64,000 bases of DNA from Prorocentrum cordatum (Eukaryota; Sar; Dinophyceae; Prorocentrales; Prorocentraceae), in NCBI GenBank assembly GCA_963575745.1, contig CAUYUJ010000675.1, positions 46,785 through 110,784 on the forward strand, read 5' to 3'. The translations under genes were made by a program, and so were the position numbers. Shown here in pieces: positions 21,531 to 30,202 of this stretch; the stretch's first letter is position 1; each line of letters starts with the position of its first letter. The notes under the pieces were generated by a model. It was given only the letters and a program-made list of their open reading frames with translations. It was not told the origin of the DNA and did not search any database.

Positions 21531-21602
21531 ACCTCCGTTTTCGAGCGTAGTCGCCTCGCCTTCGGCCGATTCGACTATCCGTTGCGAGCGAATCCTCAGC
21601 GA

Positions 21603-22262
21603 ATCCTCCTCCTCCTCCTCCTCCTCCTCCTCCTCCTCCTCCTCCTCCTCCTCCTCCTACTCCCCCTCCCTCCTCCTCCTCCTCCTTTCCTCCTCCTCCT
21701 TCTTTCTCCTCCTCCTCCCCCTCCTCCCCCTCCCCCCTCTCCCTCCTCCTCCTCCTTCCCCTCCTCCTCCTCCTCCTCGTTCCTCCTTCTCCTCCTGCTC
21801 CCTCCTTCTCCTGTCCCTCCTGTTCCTCCTCCTGATCCTACTCCCCCCTCCTTCTCCTCCTCCTTCTCCTCTTCCCTCCTCCTCCTCCTCCTGCTCCTTC
21901 TCCTGCTCCTCCTCCTCCTCCTCCTCCTCCTCCTCCTCCCTCCTCCTCCTCCTCCTCCTCCTCCTCCTCCCCCTCCTCCTCCTCCTCCTCCTCCTCCTCC
22001 TCCTCCCTTCTCCTCCTTCCTCCTCCCCCTCCTCCCCTCCCCCTCCTCCTCCTCCTCCTCCTCCTTCTCCTCCTGCTCCCTCCTTTTCCTGTCCCTCCTG
22101 TTCCTCCTCCTGATCCTACTCCCCCTCCTTCTCCTCCTCCTTCTCCTCTTCCTCCTCCTCCTCCTCCTCCTGCTTCTTCTCCTGCTCCTCCTCCTCCACC
22201 TCCTCCTCCTGCTTCTTCTCCTGCTCCTCCTCCTCCTCCTCCTCCGCCTCCACTTCCTCTCT
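21603..22262. repeat. (TCC)n pyrimidine tract
   Basis: 660 bases of TCC. Two segments around CCTCCTTCTCCTGTCCCTCC, followed by GTTCCTCCTCCTGATCCTAC, are repeated about 270 bases apart (21800-21840 and 22075-22120), showing duplication inside the tract. Confidence 0.9.
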
Positions 22263-22308
22263 ACGCTGCATCGACGTCAACCGAAGCTCCCCTGGGCTGC
22301 CACCGAAG

Positions 22309-22449
22309 GTGCGGGACCTGCTCCAGGCGGCCGGCGCTGGGCTCCGCGAGCCGCTGGGGGCGGACGTGATGGCGGAGCCGAGGAGGCTCAACGCGCGGCT
22401 GCCGCTGCACGCGGCGGCGGCGCGGGCCGTGCCGGCGGAGCTCGGATGA
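22309..22449 (+). CDS. Ankyrin-repeat exon or remnant
   Basis: Reads VRDLLQAAGAGLREPLGADV, then MAEPRRLNARLPLHAAAARA, then VPAELG, followed by TGA at 22447. It contains the end of one repeat and N-A-R-L-P-L-H-A-A-A of the next. The sequence GATGAGGAAAAG|GTGCTGATG immediately after matches the AGGAANAG|GT junction of family A. The TGA would have to be avoided by an earlier donor, or the exon is decayed. Confidence 0.55.
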   Translation: MRDLLQAAGAGLREPLGADVMAEPRRLNARLPLHAAAARAVPAELG

Positions 22450-22639
22450 GGAAAAGGTGCTGATGCCGTCGGATCAGAGGTATATGATCGAGGTCGGTTC
22501 TGTGAGGGTTCCTTGGTGTTCTTTGTGTTAGTTGGACGTTTTGTGTATCCTGGGAGAGGGTACCCTTCGACGTTCTGTGCGATTTGGCCTGGGTGGGCGT
22601 TCATGTCCTTGAAGGGTGGTCTTCCCGCCTAGGCCCGAC

Positions 22640-22766
22640 TGTACCACTCCCCTGCCTCTATTTCGCCTTGTCGGGCCTCCTGGGAGGTCCTCGTCGCCAC
22701 CGTTGGGATTCGCCTCGGAATTCTGCTTCGAACGCACCCTGGGAGAGGTCCAGGGAGTAGTTAGCG
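22640..22766 (+). mobile_element. Family A element, copy 3
   Basis: Core TCGGGCCTCCTGGGAGG, then CCTCGTCGCCACCG, GGATTCGCCTCGGAATTCTG and CGCACCCTGGGAGAGGTCC. Right end AGTAGTTAGCGGTAG is eroded. Confidence 0.65.
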
Positions 22767-22784
22767 GTAGAGCTCGAAGAACAA

Positions 22785-22955
22785 CACTTCCATGCACATG
22801 AACGGTCGACGGTCCGCGCGGATGTTTTGGATCTGTGTCCGGCCTCCCTGGCGGGGCCTCCGGCGCCGCCCCTGGCGCGAGCCAGGGAGGGGGCTCCAGC
22901 AAAGATCCAAGACATTCGCGCGGACCATCGAACGTTTGTGGTCGCTGTCCCGCTG
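22785..22955. mobile_element. Family C foldback element
   Basis: GGTCCGCGCGGATGTTTTGG then ATCTGTG is inverted as CAAAGATCCAAGACATTCGC then GCGGACC. The centre carries CTCCCTGGCG and GGCGCCGCCCCTGGCGCGAG. Other copies are at 25340-25800, 26085-26215 and 37480-37640, with truncated ones at 43150-43235 and 55860-55930. Confidence 0.75.
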
Positions 22956-23125
22956 TCCCTCCAGCGCTGTGTCTCTCATCTGGCCCTCGCTCGCTGGCCC
23001 CTCCTGGAGCCCTCGTTCGGTGCCGCTGCTTCCTGGGAGTTTGCGCTTGACTCGTTCGTACCCACGTCCAAAACCAAGCCAAAAGTCGAACGTTCGTTGT
23101 GTTTGCGCCGTTTTCTCTTCCGCCA

Positions 23126-23200
23126 GGAGCAGGGCGGCGCGCTCGAGGCGTGCCGGCTGCTCGTCGGGGAGGGCGGCCTCGACCCGGGCGATCGCATAAG
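23126..23200 (+). CDS. Ankyrin-repeat exon (partial)
   Basis: The acceptor TTTTCTCTTCCGCCAG precedes EQGGALEACRLLVGEGGLDP, then GDR. This is the second helix and loop of an ankyrin repeat (G-A-L-E-A-C-R-L-L-V-x-x-G). The 3' end is not clear; the open frame runs into a GGA tract and no GT donor is evident, so a GA-type donor or decay is possible. Confidence 0.55.
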
Positions 23201-23520
23201 GAGGAGGAGAAGGAGGAGGAGGAGGAGGAGGAGGAGGAGGCCGAGGACGAGAAGGAGGAGGAGGAAGAGGAGGTAGGAGGAGGAGGAGGAGAGAGGAGGA
23301 GGAGGAGGAGGAGGAGGAGGAGGAGGAGGAGGAGAGGGGGAGGGGAGGGGAAGGAGGATGAGGAGAGGAGGAGGAGGAGAGGGGAGGAGGGAGGAGGAGG
23401 AGGAGGAGGAGGAGGAGGAGGAGGCCGGAGGAGGATGAGGAGGAGGAGGAGAGAGGAGGAGGAGGAGGAGGAGGAGGAGGAGAGGAGGGAGGGAGGAGGA
23501 GGAGGAGGAGCAGGAGGAAG
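23200..23520. repeat. (GGA)n purine tract
   Basis: About 320 bases of GGA with G and A interruptions, directly after an ankyrin exon. 23521-23729 holds no recognised gene. Confidence 0.9.
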
Positions 23521-23729
23521 CGCTCAACGTCAAAAAGAGGTGCCGACGCCGCTGCTCGTTCTGGGGAGCTCTCGTCTGCACTGCCGGGTTCTCCCCAGAG
23601 GTCTGGTCATTCGGGCCGGCTTGGTGGGGGGTGACCTAGTGGGGAGTGAAGGAAGGGGCCTTTCTTGGGGCCAGCAGGGGCCCTAAAGGGCCCCTTTAGA
23701 GCTCTTTTCTCCCCTCCATTTCGCTCACC

Positions 23730-23818
23730 CCCCATTACCACCCGCCCGAGTCACAGCGCACCCTCGGGAGATAGGTCTGGGGAGCAGCGGCGGCAGCGGT
23801 GCCTTGTTGCCTCCCCAG
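23730..23818 (+). mobile_element. Family A right half forming an intron 3' end
   Basis: GCGCACCCTCGGGAG, then GGTCTGGGGAGCAGCGG and GCAGCGGTGCC, matches the right part of family A (CGCACCC...GGGAGAGGTCCGGGGAG, AGCGGTA...GGTACC). It is followed by the acceptor TTGTTGCCTCCCCAG of exon 23819. Confidence 0.65.
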
Positions 23819-24253
23819 GCGAGCGCAACGCCGCGGGGCAGACGGCCCTCTTCGAGGCCGCCGCGGCGGGCCATGCCGAGGTCTGCGAGTATCTCGCCGC
23901 CCTGCCAGGCGGCGGCGGCGTCGACGCCGCCGACCTGGACGGCCACACGGCCCTCTTCAATGCCGCCCGCTGCGGTCGCGCCAGCGCGCTCGGCAGGCTG
24001 CTGGAGTGCAGGGCGGACGTCTCCCTGGCGGACAAGCAGCAGCAGACGGCCCTCTTCCCCGCCGCCCGCGCCCCAGCGGGCGCCGTGGACTGCATCGCGC
24101 TGCTGCTGGCGGCGCGGTCCAGGCCTGGCGCGGTGGACAGCCTGGGCCGCACCCCGCTGTCGTACGCCGCGCAGTTCGGCCTGGACGAGGCCGTCCGTGC
24201 GCTGGCCTCCGCGCGCGCCAGCGTGAACACGCCGGACCCCAGAGGAGGAACAG
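23819..24253 (+). CDS. Four-repeat ankyrin exon between two family A elements
   Basis: The longest and clearest coding segment: 435 bases, about four ankyrin repeats. Repeat starts are GQTALFEAAAAGHAEVCEYL, GHTALFNAARCGRASALGRL, QQTALFPAARAPAGAVDCIA and GRTPLSYAAQFGLDEAVRAL, with loops such as GGGVDAADLD and CRADVSLADK. Acceptor is CCTCCCCAG and donor is GAGGAACAG|GTACCGAT. It starts after one base of a codon and ends after one base of a codon, so both introns are phase 1. The donor GT is the first GT of a family A left terminus, and the acceptor lies just beyond a family A right terminus. The product is an ankyrin adaptor of unknown partner. Confidence 0.85.
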
Positions 24254-24433
24254 GTACCGATTTCGCTTCCCTGGCCTCGTTTGCACCTTGCTGGGCCTCC
24301 CGTCAGGTCCTCGTCGCCTCGGCGGGACTCGCATCCATAAAAAAAGCCTCGTCCGAGCGCACCTCCCCTGGGGAGGTCCAGAGAGCTGCGGTGTCAGCAC
24401 CTTTCTTTGTTAGGGCCACCACGAGGGTGAGAA
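24254..24433 (+). mobile_element. Family A element acting as intron start
   Basis: Begins GTACCGATTTCG, carries GGGCCTCCCGTCAGGTCCTC, GTCGCCTCGGCGGGACTCGC, GAGCGCACCTCCCCTGGGGA and GGTCCAGAGAGCTGCGG. It ends near TCAGCACCTTTCTTTGTTAG, which could be the acceptor. If so, the next codons reach TGA quickly, giving a possible protein end. From 24434 to 24727 nothing is recognised. Confidence 0.65.
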
Positions 24434-24727
24434 GATGAGCCGCGCTTCGCGGCCTGGGCGACTTCAGAGCGAGGCGCGACACCCCCATCCTATTCCGGGG
24501 GGGGCGGCGCAAAAGCGTGAAGCAAGCGCGGAGATTAGTTGCCCTGGTTTTTGGTTCCCCCAGGATTAAGTCGGGCATGTCCCTCTACAGGAGGAACGAA
24601 CATTCAAGACCAGTAAGAAACAGTCAGGGGGCGGTCTTTGCGTGCATTTGTCTTGAGTGTTTCTGACTCTGTCTAACTTTTTCTGCAAGAGTCCGCCTGC
24701 AGGGGAACATGGCCGACCTGACCCCAG

Positions 24728-24845
24728 GACCGAGGAGGAAGGTCTGCGCTGTTCTTCGCCGTGCGGGAGACGCGCGTGCAGATGGCGGCGCTGCTGCTCC
24801 AGGACCTCGGGGCGCGGCCGCCCGGCCGGGGCGACCCGAGGACCT
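24728..24845 (+). CDS. Ankyrin-repeat exon
   Basis: After the acceptor CTGACCCCAG the frame reads DRGGRSALFFAVRETRVQMA, then ALLLQDLGARPPGRGDPRTS. This is a full ankyrin repeat (G-R-S-A-L-F-F-A-V...M-A-A-L-L-L-Q-x-L-G-A). It runs into the left terminus of a family D element. No GT donor is obvious at that junction, so the exact end is uncertain; a GA donor at GAG|GACC is conceivable. Confidence 0.65.
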
Positions 24846-25251
24846 CTGGGCCTCCCGGATGGGGCTCGCGCAGATGGCGTCGGAGGATCGCGCCGCAGCG
24901 CCGGTGCATCGACGATGTGGCTCGATGTTCAAGGGAGGAATCCTCCTCCTCCTCCTCCTCCTCCTCCTCCTCCTCCTCCTCCTCCTCCTCCTCCTCAAAC
25001 TTCCAGACCGGACAACTGGCGTTGGCGAAGCGGCCCCGGGCGATCACTAGACAGCCCCTGCCCTGCTCGATTCCTTCCTTGGGCGCGCTTACTCAACAGC
25101 TTCGAGTGTCGGGGTGGTTATCATGGGGGTGGATTTTCTGCCCTCTAGATGTGGAGCCTATGCTTCCCCACGCTGGCGTCGCCGATGCAACGGCGGTGCG
25201 GCGCGATCCTTCGACCCCATCTACGCGGACCCCATCCAGGAGGCCTCTAAG
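24845..25251. mobile_element. Family D element with nested (TCC)n
   Basis: Left terminus CTGGGCCTCCCGGATGGGG, then GTCGGAGGATCGCGCCGC. Right terminus GCGGCGCGATCC, then GACCCCATCCAGGAGGCCTC then TAAG. The arms pair over about 50 bases. The interior contains a TCC run (24943-24995) and unrelated sequence, so this copy was enlarged by later insertions. The final AAG forms the acceptor for exon 25252. Confidence 0.75.
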
Positions 25252-25333
25252 GATGGAGGACGACGGCCGTGGCAACAGCGACCTCTTCGACATGGCGCGC
25301 GACCGCGGCTACTCGGAGCTGGTGCTCAGCATC
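25252..25333 (+). CDS. Ankyrin-repeat exon, closing repeat
   Basis: Starts right after the family D terminus (CTCTAAG|GATGG). Encodes MEDDGRGNSDLFDMARDRGY, then SELVLSIV, a repeat with D-G-R-G-N-S-D-L-F-D-M-A. It probably continues the repeat begun at 24728. It ends AGCATC|GTTGAACC at the left arm of a foldback element, giving a GT donor. Confidence 0.65.
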
Positions 25334-25809
25334 GTTGAACCGACCAGACCCCTATGTGGGGATGCAGGATGTTCCCTTCGGGTCTCGAGTGGTAGATTCC
25401 CTACTGGGATGCTGAGATGGTGGGGGTCTGGTCGCTTCACCGATGCTTAGAAGAAGAAAGCATGCCATAAACATAAGATTTGGCCGCTCCGCGCGCACTT
25501 CTTGGATCCGCGCTGGGGCCCCCCCCGGCGGCGCCCCTGGCGCCGTCCCTGGAGCGCTCCGCGCGCCAGGGAGGGGGGTACAGCGCAGATCCAAGAAATC
25601 CGCTCGGAGCGCCAACAGTTTATATTTATGGCGTTTTTTCTTCTTCTAAGCATCGTTCGTTGAAGCGATCAGACCCCCACCATCTCAGTATCCCAGCATG
25701 CAGGGGATATACCCCTTGAAACCCGAAGGGCACGCCCTGCATTCCTATCCAGGGGGGTTAATCGGCCAACGGGGCCCAGGCCGCGTTCATGGGGGTAGGG
25801 GTCGGTTAG
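25334..25809 (+). mobile_element. ~480-bp foldback (family C type) acting as an intron
   Basis: A nearly end-to-end inverted repeat. CAGCATCGTTGAACCGACC (25328-25346) is opposed by GGTCGGTTAGACGATGCTCAG (25800-25820). Moving inward, CCCTTCGGG, CTGGGATGCTGAGATGGTGG, CGCTTCACCGATGCTTAGAA and GCATGCCATAAACAT all have inverted partners. The loop holds GCGCCCCTGGCGCCG. It begins with GT and ends with TTAG next to apparently coding sequence on both sides. Confidence 0.7.
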
Positions 25810-25920
25810 ACGATGCTCAGGTGCGCATGATGGAGGATGCCTCCCGCAGGCACCAGGATCAGGGGCAACGTCAGGGTGGGGATAGGCTCAAGGGGCATGC
25901 CTCGATCGCCAATCGCCATT
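25810..25920 (+). CDS. Putative exon after the foldback intron
   Basis: After TTAG the frame reads DDAQVRMMEDASRRHQDQGQ, then RQGGDRLKGHASIANRH, a polar helix-like segment. It is not ankyrin. It is offered because it follows the intron-like foldback and has a charged composition unlike the neighbouring repeats. No clear donor is seen. Confidence 0.3.
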
Positions 25921-25929
25921 GATCGTTGA

Positions 25930-26055
25930 TTTGGGCCCTATAGCCCACCCCGCCCAGGAACTTGCGGACTTGCTATCGGGGGCCCTGTTGCCGACGAGTC
26001 TGCGTTGTATCGCCGATTCCAGGTTGATGTCTGTCTCCCCCTGAGCCGGCCCCGC
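25930..26055 (+). mobile_element. Family R dispersed repeat, copy 1
   Basis: GGGCCCTATAGCCCACCCCG, then CCCAGGAACTTGCGG and CGCCGATTCCAGGTTGATG, ending CCCCCTGAGCC. Copies at 35545-35665 and 62835-62955 share the same order. Confidence 0.6.
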
Positions 26056-26084
26056 CCTAACGCTTCGGAGAAGAAACAAGTACG

Positions 26085-26215
26085 TCAACACAACTTTCGA
26101 CGGTCCGCGCAGATCTCTTGGATTTGTGCTGAACTCCCCTGCGCCGGGGGCGGCGCCAGGGAAGGGGGCTCCAGCGCAGATCCAAGAAATCCACACGCGG
26201 ATCTTCGAGAGTCCA
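26085..26215. mobile_element. Family C foldback element
   Basis: ACTTTCGACGGTCCGCGCAG, then ATCTCTTGGATTTG is opposed by CAGATCCAAGAAATCC, then CGCGGATCTTCGAGAGT. Centre GGGGGCGGCGCCAGGGAAGG. It lies just 5' of an ankyrin exon. Confidence 0.7.
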
Positions 26216-26249
26216 ACTCTGTGCACTGTCTCGAGACTGCTCCTCCGAG

Positions 26250-26479
26250 AGGAGCGGATGGCGCTGCTCGATGTGCTGCTGAGGGCCGTCCGGGAGGGCT
26301 CCCTGGAGGAGCTCGACGGCCTCCTCGCGCAGAAGGCCAGCGTCCACGAGGCGGACGGCGCGGGGCTCACGCTGCTCCACCTCGCGGCCGCCCGCTCCGA
26401 CGCGCGCGGCGAGGGGTGCTGCCGGAGGCTCCTCGAGGCGCGGGCAGACGCGAGCGCGCAGGACTCGTGGGCAGGAAGC
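26250..26479 (+). CDS. Ankyrin-repeat exon, two repeats
   Basis: After TCCTCCGAG the frame reads RMALLDVLLRAVREGSLEEL, DGLLAQKASVHEADGAGLTL, LHLAAARSDARGEGCCRRLL and EARADASAQDSW. These are two consecutive ankyrin repeats with a longer loop (SDARGEGCC). It ends GCAGGAAGC|GTATCT at a codon boundary (phase 0). The next exon at 27308 begins at a codon boundary, so ...ASAQDSWAGS joins to NNELEESPLFGAARGG in a plausible repeat. The start could be 26250 or 26252. Confidence 0.75.
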
Positions 26480-27307
26480 GTATCTCTTCAAAGGAGGGAA
26501 GGGTCCCCCAAACCCCTCCCCTCCCCTCGTTTTCCCCTTCTGTGGCCTCCTGGGTGGGCCTCGTCACAACCGCTGGATTCGCCTCGGGATCATGGTCAGG
26601 ACGCACCCCGGGAGATGTCCGGGGAGTAGCGGTATCTGTAGTTACCTTGTGGTTCCCCCATCTCCAGGCCTCCCAGATGTGGTCCGAGCAGAGGGGGTCG
26701 GAGGATCTCGCCGCATCGCCGGTGCATCGCCGATGCAGCTCGATCTGGAGCCCGCTTCTTTCCACGCCGACGGCGCCGATGCGTCGCCGCTGTCGCCGAT
26801 GCATCAGCGCTGCGGCGCGATCCTCCGACCCTACTTACTCGGACCCCATTTGGCAGGCCTCTAGTGTCCATATCTACGGCATCGCGGGCTGGGCCCTGGG
26901 GCCACGACCCCATGGGTACGGGGCGTGTTTTCGCGGATACCCTGCGCGGAATGTATCCATGCGATCGCGTATCCGCTGGGTCGTGCATTGGAGTCTAGAC
27001 AGCAGGGGGACGATACCGAAACCGCCCCTCCACGGGCGTCTCCCAGGGTGCGTTCCGACCAGGATTTCGAGGCGAATCTACGTTGGCGACGAGGGTTCTC
27101 CCCAGATCTGATCTGGATTTTCTTTAATACGAGGTCACGGGAAGTCCCGAACCTTTCCCAGGCCCAGTTCTTATCCCGCGTTTCGCTTTTCGACGGTCCC
27201 GGGGCACGCCGAGGGCCCTGGAGAGGCCGCCAGCGGCCAAAAAAACCTCCCGCCGCGAGTTCTGCCGGGGCGCGAGCACGTCTGGGTGTTTTTTCCTCCC
27301 CTGGCAG
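26480..27307 (+). other. 828-bp intron built from several inverted-repeat elements
   Basis: In order it contains family A (about 26510-26645, right end AGTAGCGGTATCTGTAGTTACC), family D (26665-26873, both termini preserved), about 130 bases unassigned, family A in reverse (about 27010-27100), and family B (about 27150-27260 with CTTTTCGACGGTCCCGGGG). It ends in the strong acceptor TTTTTTCCTCCCCTGGCAG. Donor and acceptor phases agree. Confidence 0.65.
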
Positions 27308-27475
27308 AACAACGAGCTGGAGGAGTCGCCGCTCTTCGGCGCGGCCCGCGGGGGCTCGGAGGCGGCGCTGGTCCTGCTGCTCGACGGCCGGTGCGACCCG
27401 CGGCTGAGGAGCCGCCGGGGCGAGACCGCGCTCTTCGCGGCCGCGCGCGCAGGCCTGCCACGCGTCGGTCGCGCC
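27308..27475 (+). CDS. Ankyrin-repeat exon
   Basis: Reads NNELEESPLFGAARGGSEAA, LVLLLDGRCDPRLRSRRGET and ALFAAARAGLPRV, with no in-frame start. One full repeat (E-S-P-L-F-G-A-A) and the start of the next (G-E-T-A-L-F-A-A-A). The acceptor is among the best in the window. The 3' end disappears into a GGA tract at about 27485; the donor is not obvious. Confidence 0.75.
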
Positions 27476-27479
27476 GAGA

Positions 27480-27632
27480 CACGCTTGCCTGGAGGAGGAG
27501 GAGGAGGAGGAGGAGGAGAAGGAGGAGGAGGAGGAGGAGGAGGGGGAGGAGGAGGAGGAGGGGGAGGAGGAGGAGGAGGAGGAGGAGGAGGAGGAGGAGG
27601 AGGAGGAGGAGGAGGAGGAGGAAGAGGCCCCC
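27480..27632. repeat. (GGA)n tract
   Basis: GGA repeat following the ankyrin exon. From 27633 to 28330 nothing is recognised, although open frames exist on both strands. Confidence 0.9.
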
Positions 27633-28329
27633 CATGTAGTGCCCGTTATCGCCGCGAATTCAAAGCTGCTCTCTGAATGCTGCGTGTGCGTCGGGCCCCT
27701 CGTCTGACGCTTGCGCGGCTCACCTTTTTGGAGAGGGCGGGGGGTCCGAGATGGTCCAGCGCTGGTTCCAGCGAGCAAGAGGAGGGGGGGGGGGGCAAGG
27801 TTCGAGGTTCTGGGTTCGACGACGTTTCTTTGCCTTTTTCGGTCTCCACGGCCGGGGCCGATGTCGGGCCCCGGGGCCGTCCAAAACGGATCCAGGGCGC
27901 AACGTTGCGCGAAGTTGCCAGCTCGGCTCTGACCTTTCTGTCGTAGGCAACTACCACTCCCCGCATCCCCTGCTCACTCTTCTGGAGTGCATGCAGCGTA
28001 CTCTGCGATGGCCGAACGCTCCCCGTGCTCCTCGCGGCCCGATCGTGCAGCAGCGCAACGAGGAGACGAACGCCAAGTCTCATCTGCCGGCGCGGCCAGG
28101 CCGCTGTGCCGCCCCGGTTGGTAGCGAGCGGCGCTCTCGTGCCCAGGCCTTTCCGCCGCCGACGCCGCGCCCGCCATCCTCGCCAATGTGCCGCACTCGG
28201 TTTCCCCCCTGGTCTCGGCCACCACGTCCACGCGGAGGCGCCGAGGATTAAAAGCAGGACGGCTATCAAAACCGAGAGCGTACACGATGAATGGGCCTAC
28301 ATAGAAGATAAGGACATGCACGGCAGCCA

Positions 28330-28600
28330 AACACACCGTACTTTGACGCTTTATTCGACGAGGTACGCATACCGGCGTGTACCACGGCGTTCGAGCAGCT
28401 GCTGCAGACCCTCGACAAGATTTTGGACGAACACGTGCACAACGACGGATCTACATACTCGACGTGGGCAAGCACGGCACTCCCATAGCGTACTGCGACG
28501 TTCTTCTCGACGAGATCCTTACGCCAGCGTGCACCGAAACATTCGAAGAGCTACTGCAGGCCGCCGACGAGAATTTCGCAGGGCCCGCACAAGAGTCCGC
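28330..28600 (+). pseudogene. Two diverged copies of a coding-like 150-bp repeat
   Basis: Copy 1 (about 28336-28440) reads YFDALFDEVRIPACTTAFEQ, then LLQTLDKILDE. Copy 2 (about 28488-28590) reads YCDVLLDEILTPACTETFEE, then LLQAADEN. Aligned on the plus strand, many differences fall at third codon positions (CCG/CCA, TGT/TGC, GAG/GAA, CTG/CTA) while PACT, FE and LLQ are kept. The two copies are now in different frames. I do not recognise the family. Confidence 0.4.
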
Positions 28601-28639
28601 GACCTCAGACGCTGCACGTAGGATTCCACTAGCACCCCA

Positions 28640-28879
28640 ATTTGCTGCTAGATGATCGGCCCGGTCGTTCCGGAACTGCGCTGTGTGGGACTCCACCTTC
28701 TGCCAGATCACCCACTGGGCGACTTGATCAAAAATGTGGCGCGCGTTCCGGACAAGCCTGATGTTGCACCTGGCCCGAGCGCGCCGCCGTGCCACGTTGG
28801 CGGTGCACTCAGAGTCATATTCGAGGATGGTCCGCAGCGCCACTGGTGGAGAAGGTGGTGCCGAAGACCGCGTTATCAC
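28640..28879 (-). pseudogene. RNase H C-terminal fragment
   Basis: Reads ILEYDSECTANVARRRARAR (Y-D-S box with the third catalytic Asp), then CNIRLVRNARHIFDQVAQWV, then IWQKVESHTAQFRNDRADHL, then AANWG. The K-V-E-S-H-T and N-D-R-A-D-x-L-A boxes are the RNase H His and last Asp. The first Asp and Glu boxes were not found upstream, so the N-terminal half is lost or frameshifted. Confidence 0.7.
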
Positions 28880-30202
28880 ATGATCACGGTTCCAAGGTCA
28901 GGCAACAACACATCAGATCTTTCGCCCGCGTTGTTGCTGTAGCGGGGGGGCCCAGATGAAACGAGGGTCATTCGGGTCGAGGGCGGTGGGGCCTCAGAAG
29001 TCCAGCAAGCTCGTCGACGCCGCGTTGGCCACAGTGAGTCCCCGGCCAGAGACGGGATCTTCGCGCGATAACTCCGCCGAGACGTCGCAAGAGAGCGTGA
29101 TCACGTCGGGCGCTGTGAAGTAACCGGGAGCAGGTTGCAGGGGAAGCTGAAGATCGCGAAGGCCCCCGCGCTTTCCATTTTGAACGCCAGCGCGTGTTTC
29201 ACGCGAGGGAGAGGAGGAAGAACCGTGCGATGCATGTCAGCAGCGACACAAGCAAGCAGCTCACCGAGTTCGAGACGAACAGGTCCTCCGTGACGAGCAG
29301 CAGCAGCAATCGTGGCAATGGCGTTGACGCGTAACAAATTCCCCGATATTGCCCGCGCCACATCAACAAAGGACATTGCACGCTGGAGACAAGCCGCAGA
29401 CATCGCTAGTGCCCGGCAGAAACAAGCCTCAGCGAACGAGGCATTGAGGCAGGCCCCGTAGAAAGACATTGCCTGGCACACGGAAGTCAAGAACCCACCG
29501 TTTGGCGGCGTTGCCAGGGCACGCCCATGACGATGCCGAACAGTTCCCCACGTTCGCGCCGCAGCAGGCGCAGGTGTGGTCGTAGTTGTGGAGGGGGATA
29601 TCGGCGACAGTCGCTGCCGTCCACAGCCCAGCTGTCGACGGGGAGGGGCCGCCGAAGTGCAATTGGGCCCAGTGCGCATGCTCCCGTGCCTCCCTCACCT
29701 CCAGGGGCCCGTTCTCGAGCCCCCTGTTCTCCTCGGGCTCGCGCGCGGCCTCCTGGGGGGCGGCGCAGAAAAACACTAAGATCTCGCAGCCGCGCGTCAA
29801 CATGAGCTGCCTTCTCGAGCTCTGGCGCCGCCGCGCGCTGGGTTCGCTGGAGCAGCCCAGCTGGCATGGTGAAGTCAGATGCGGCGCCCCGCAGCAGATT
29901 GCGTCGTCGGCGTGGCCCACTTGATATCCAAGACAACAAGCACGTTGAAGAAGAACGATAGGTCCAAATCGAAGACGATTTCGTCGGTGCCATAACATCT
30001 TCCAGACAGGGAAAGGCATGATGTTCGACGGCACCATGCGGAAGAACAGCCGCCTGGCGGCGAGGGCGGCCGCGCTTGGCACATGTTTTCGGTGTAGACT
30101 TGGGCCCAAGACTTGCGTAATCTGCCTCGGTCGTCGGTCGCGCAGTCGCGCCAGGCGGCGCGGGGCGCGCGGGCGCAACGGCCGCGCGGAGCCGCCGTCG
30201 GC

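Larger units (their letters stand above)
16895..21560 (+). mobile_element. Defective LINE-type retroelement 1
   Basis: The order is ORF1-like zinc-finger/coiled-coil protein, AP-type endonuclease, RT C-terminal remnant, RNase H and Cys-rich tail, all on the plus strand. This is the layout of dinoflagellate non-LTR elements as I know them. The RT fingers and palm are missing between the endonuclease and about 19400. In-frame stops lie at 18855-18857 and 21014-21016, and frame changes occur near 17980, between 20340 and 20480, and near 21290. It is therefore a non-autonomous fossil. A TCC tract lies on both sides (16150-16890 and 21603-22262). Confidence 0.85.
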
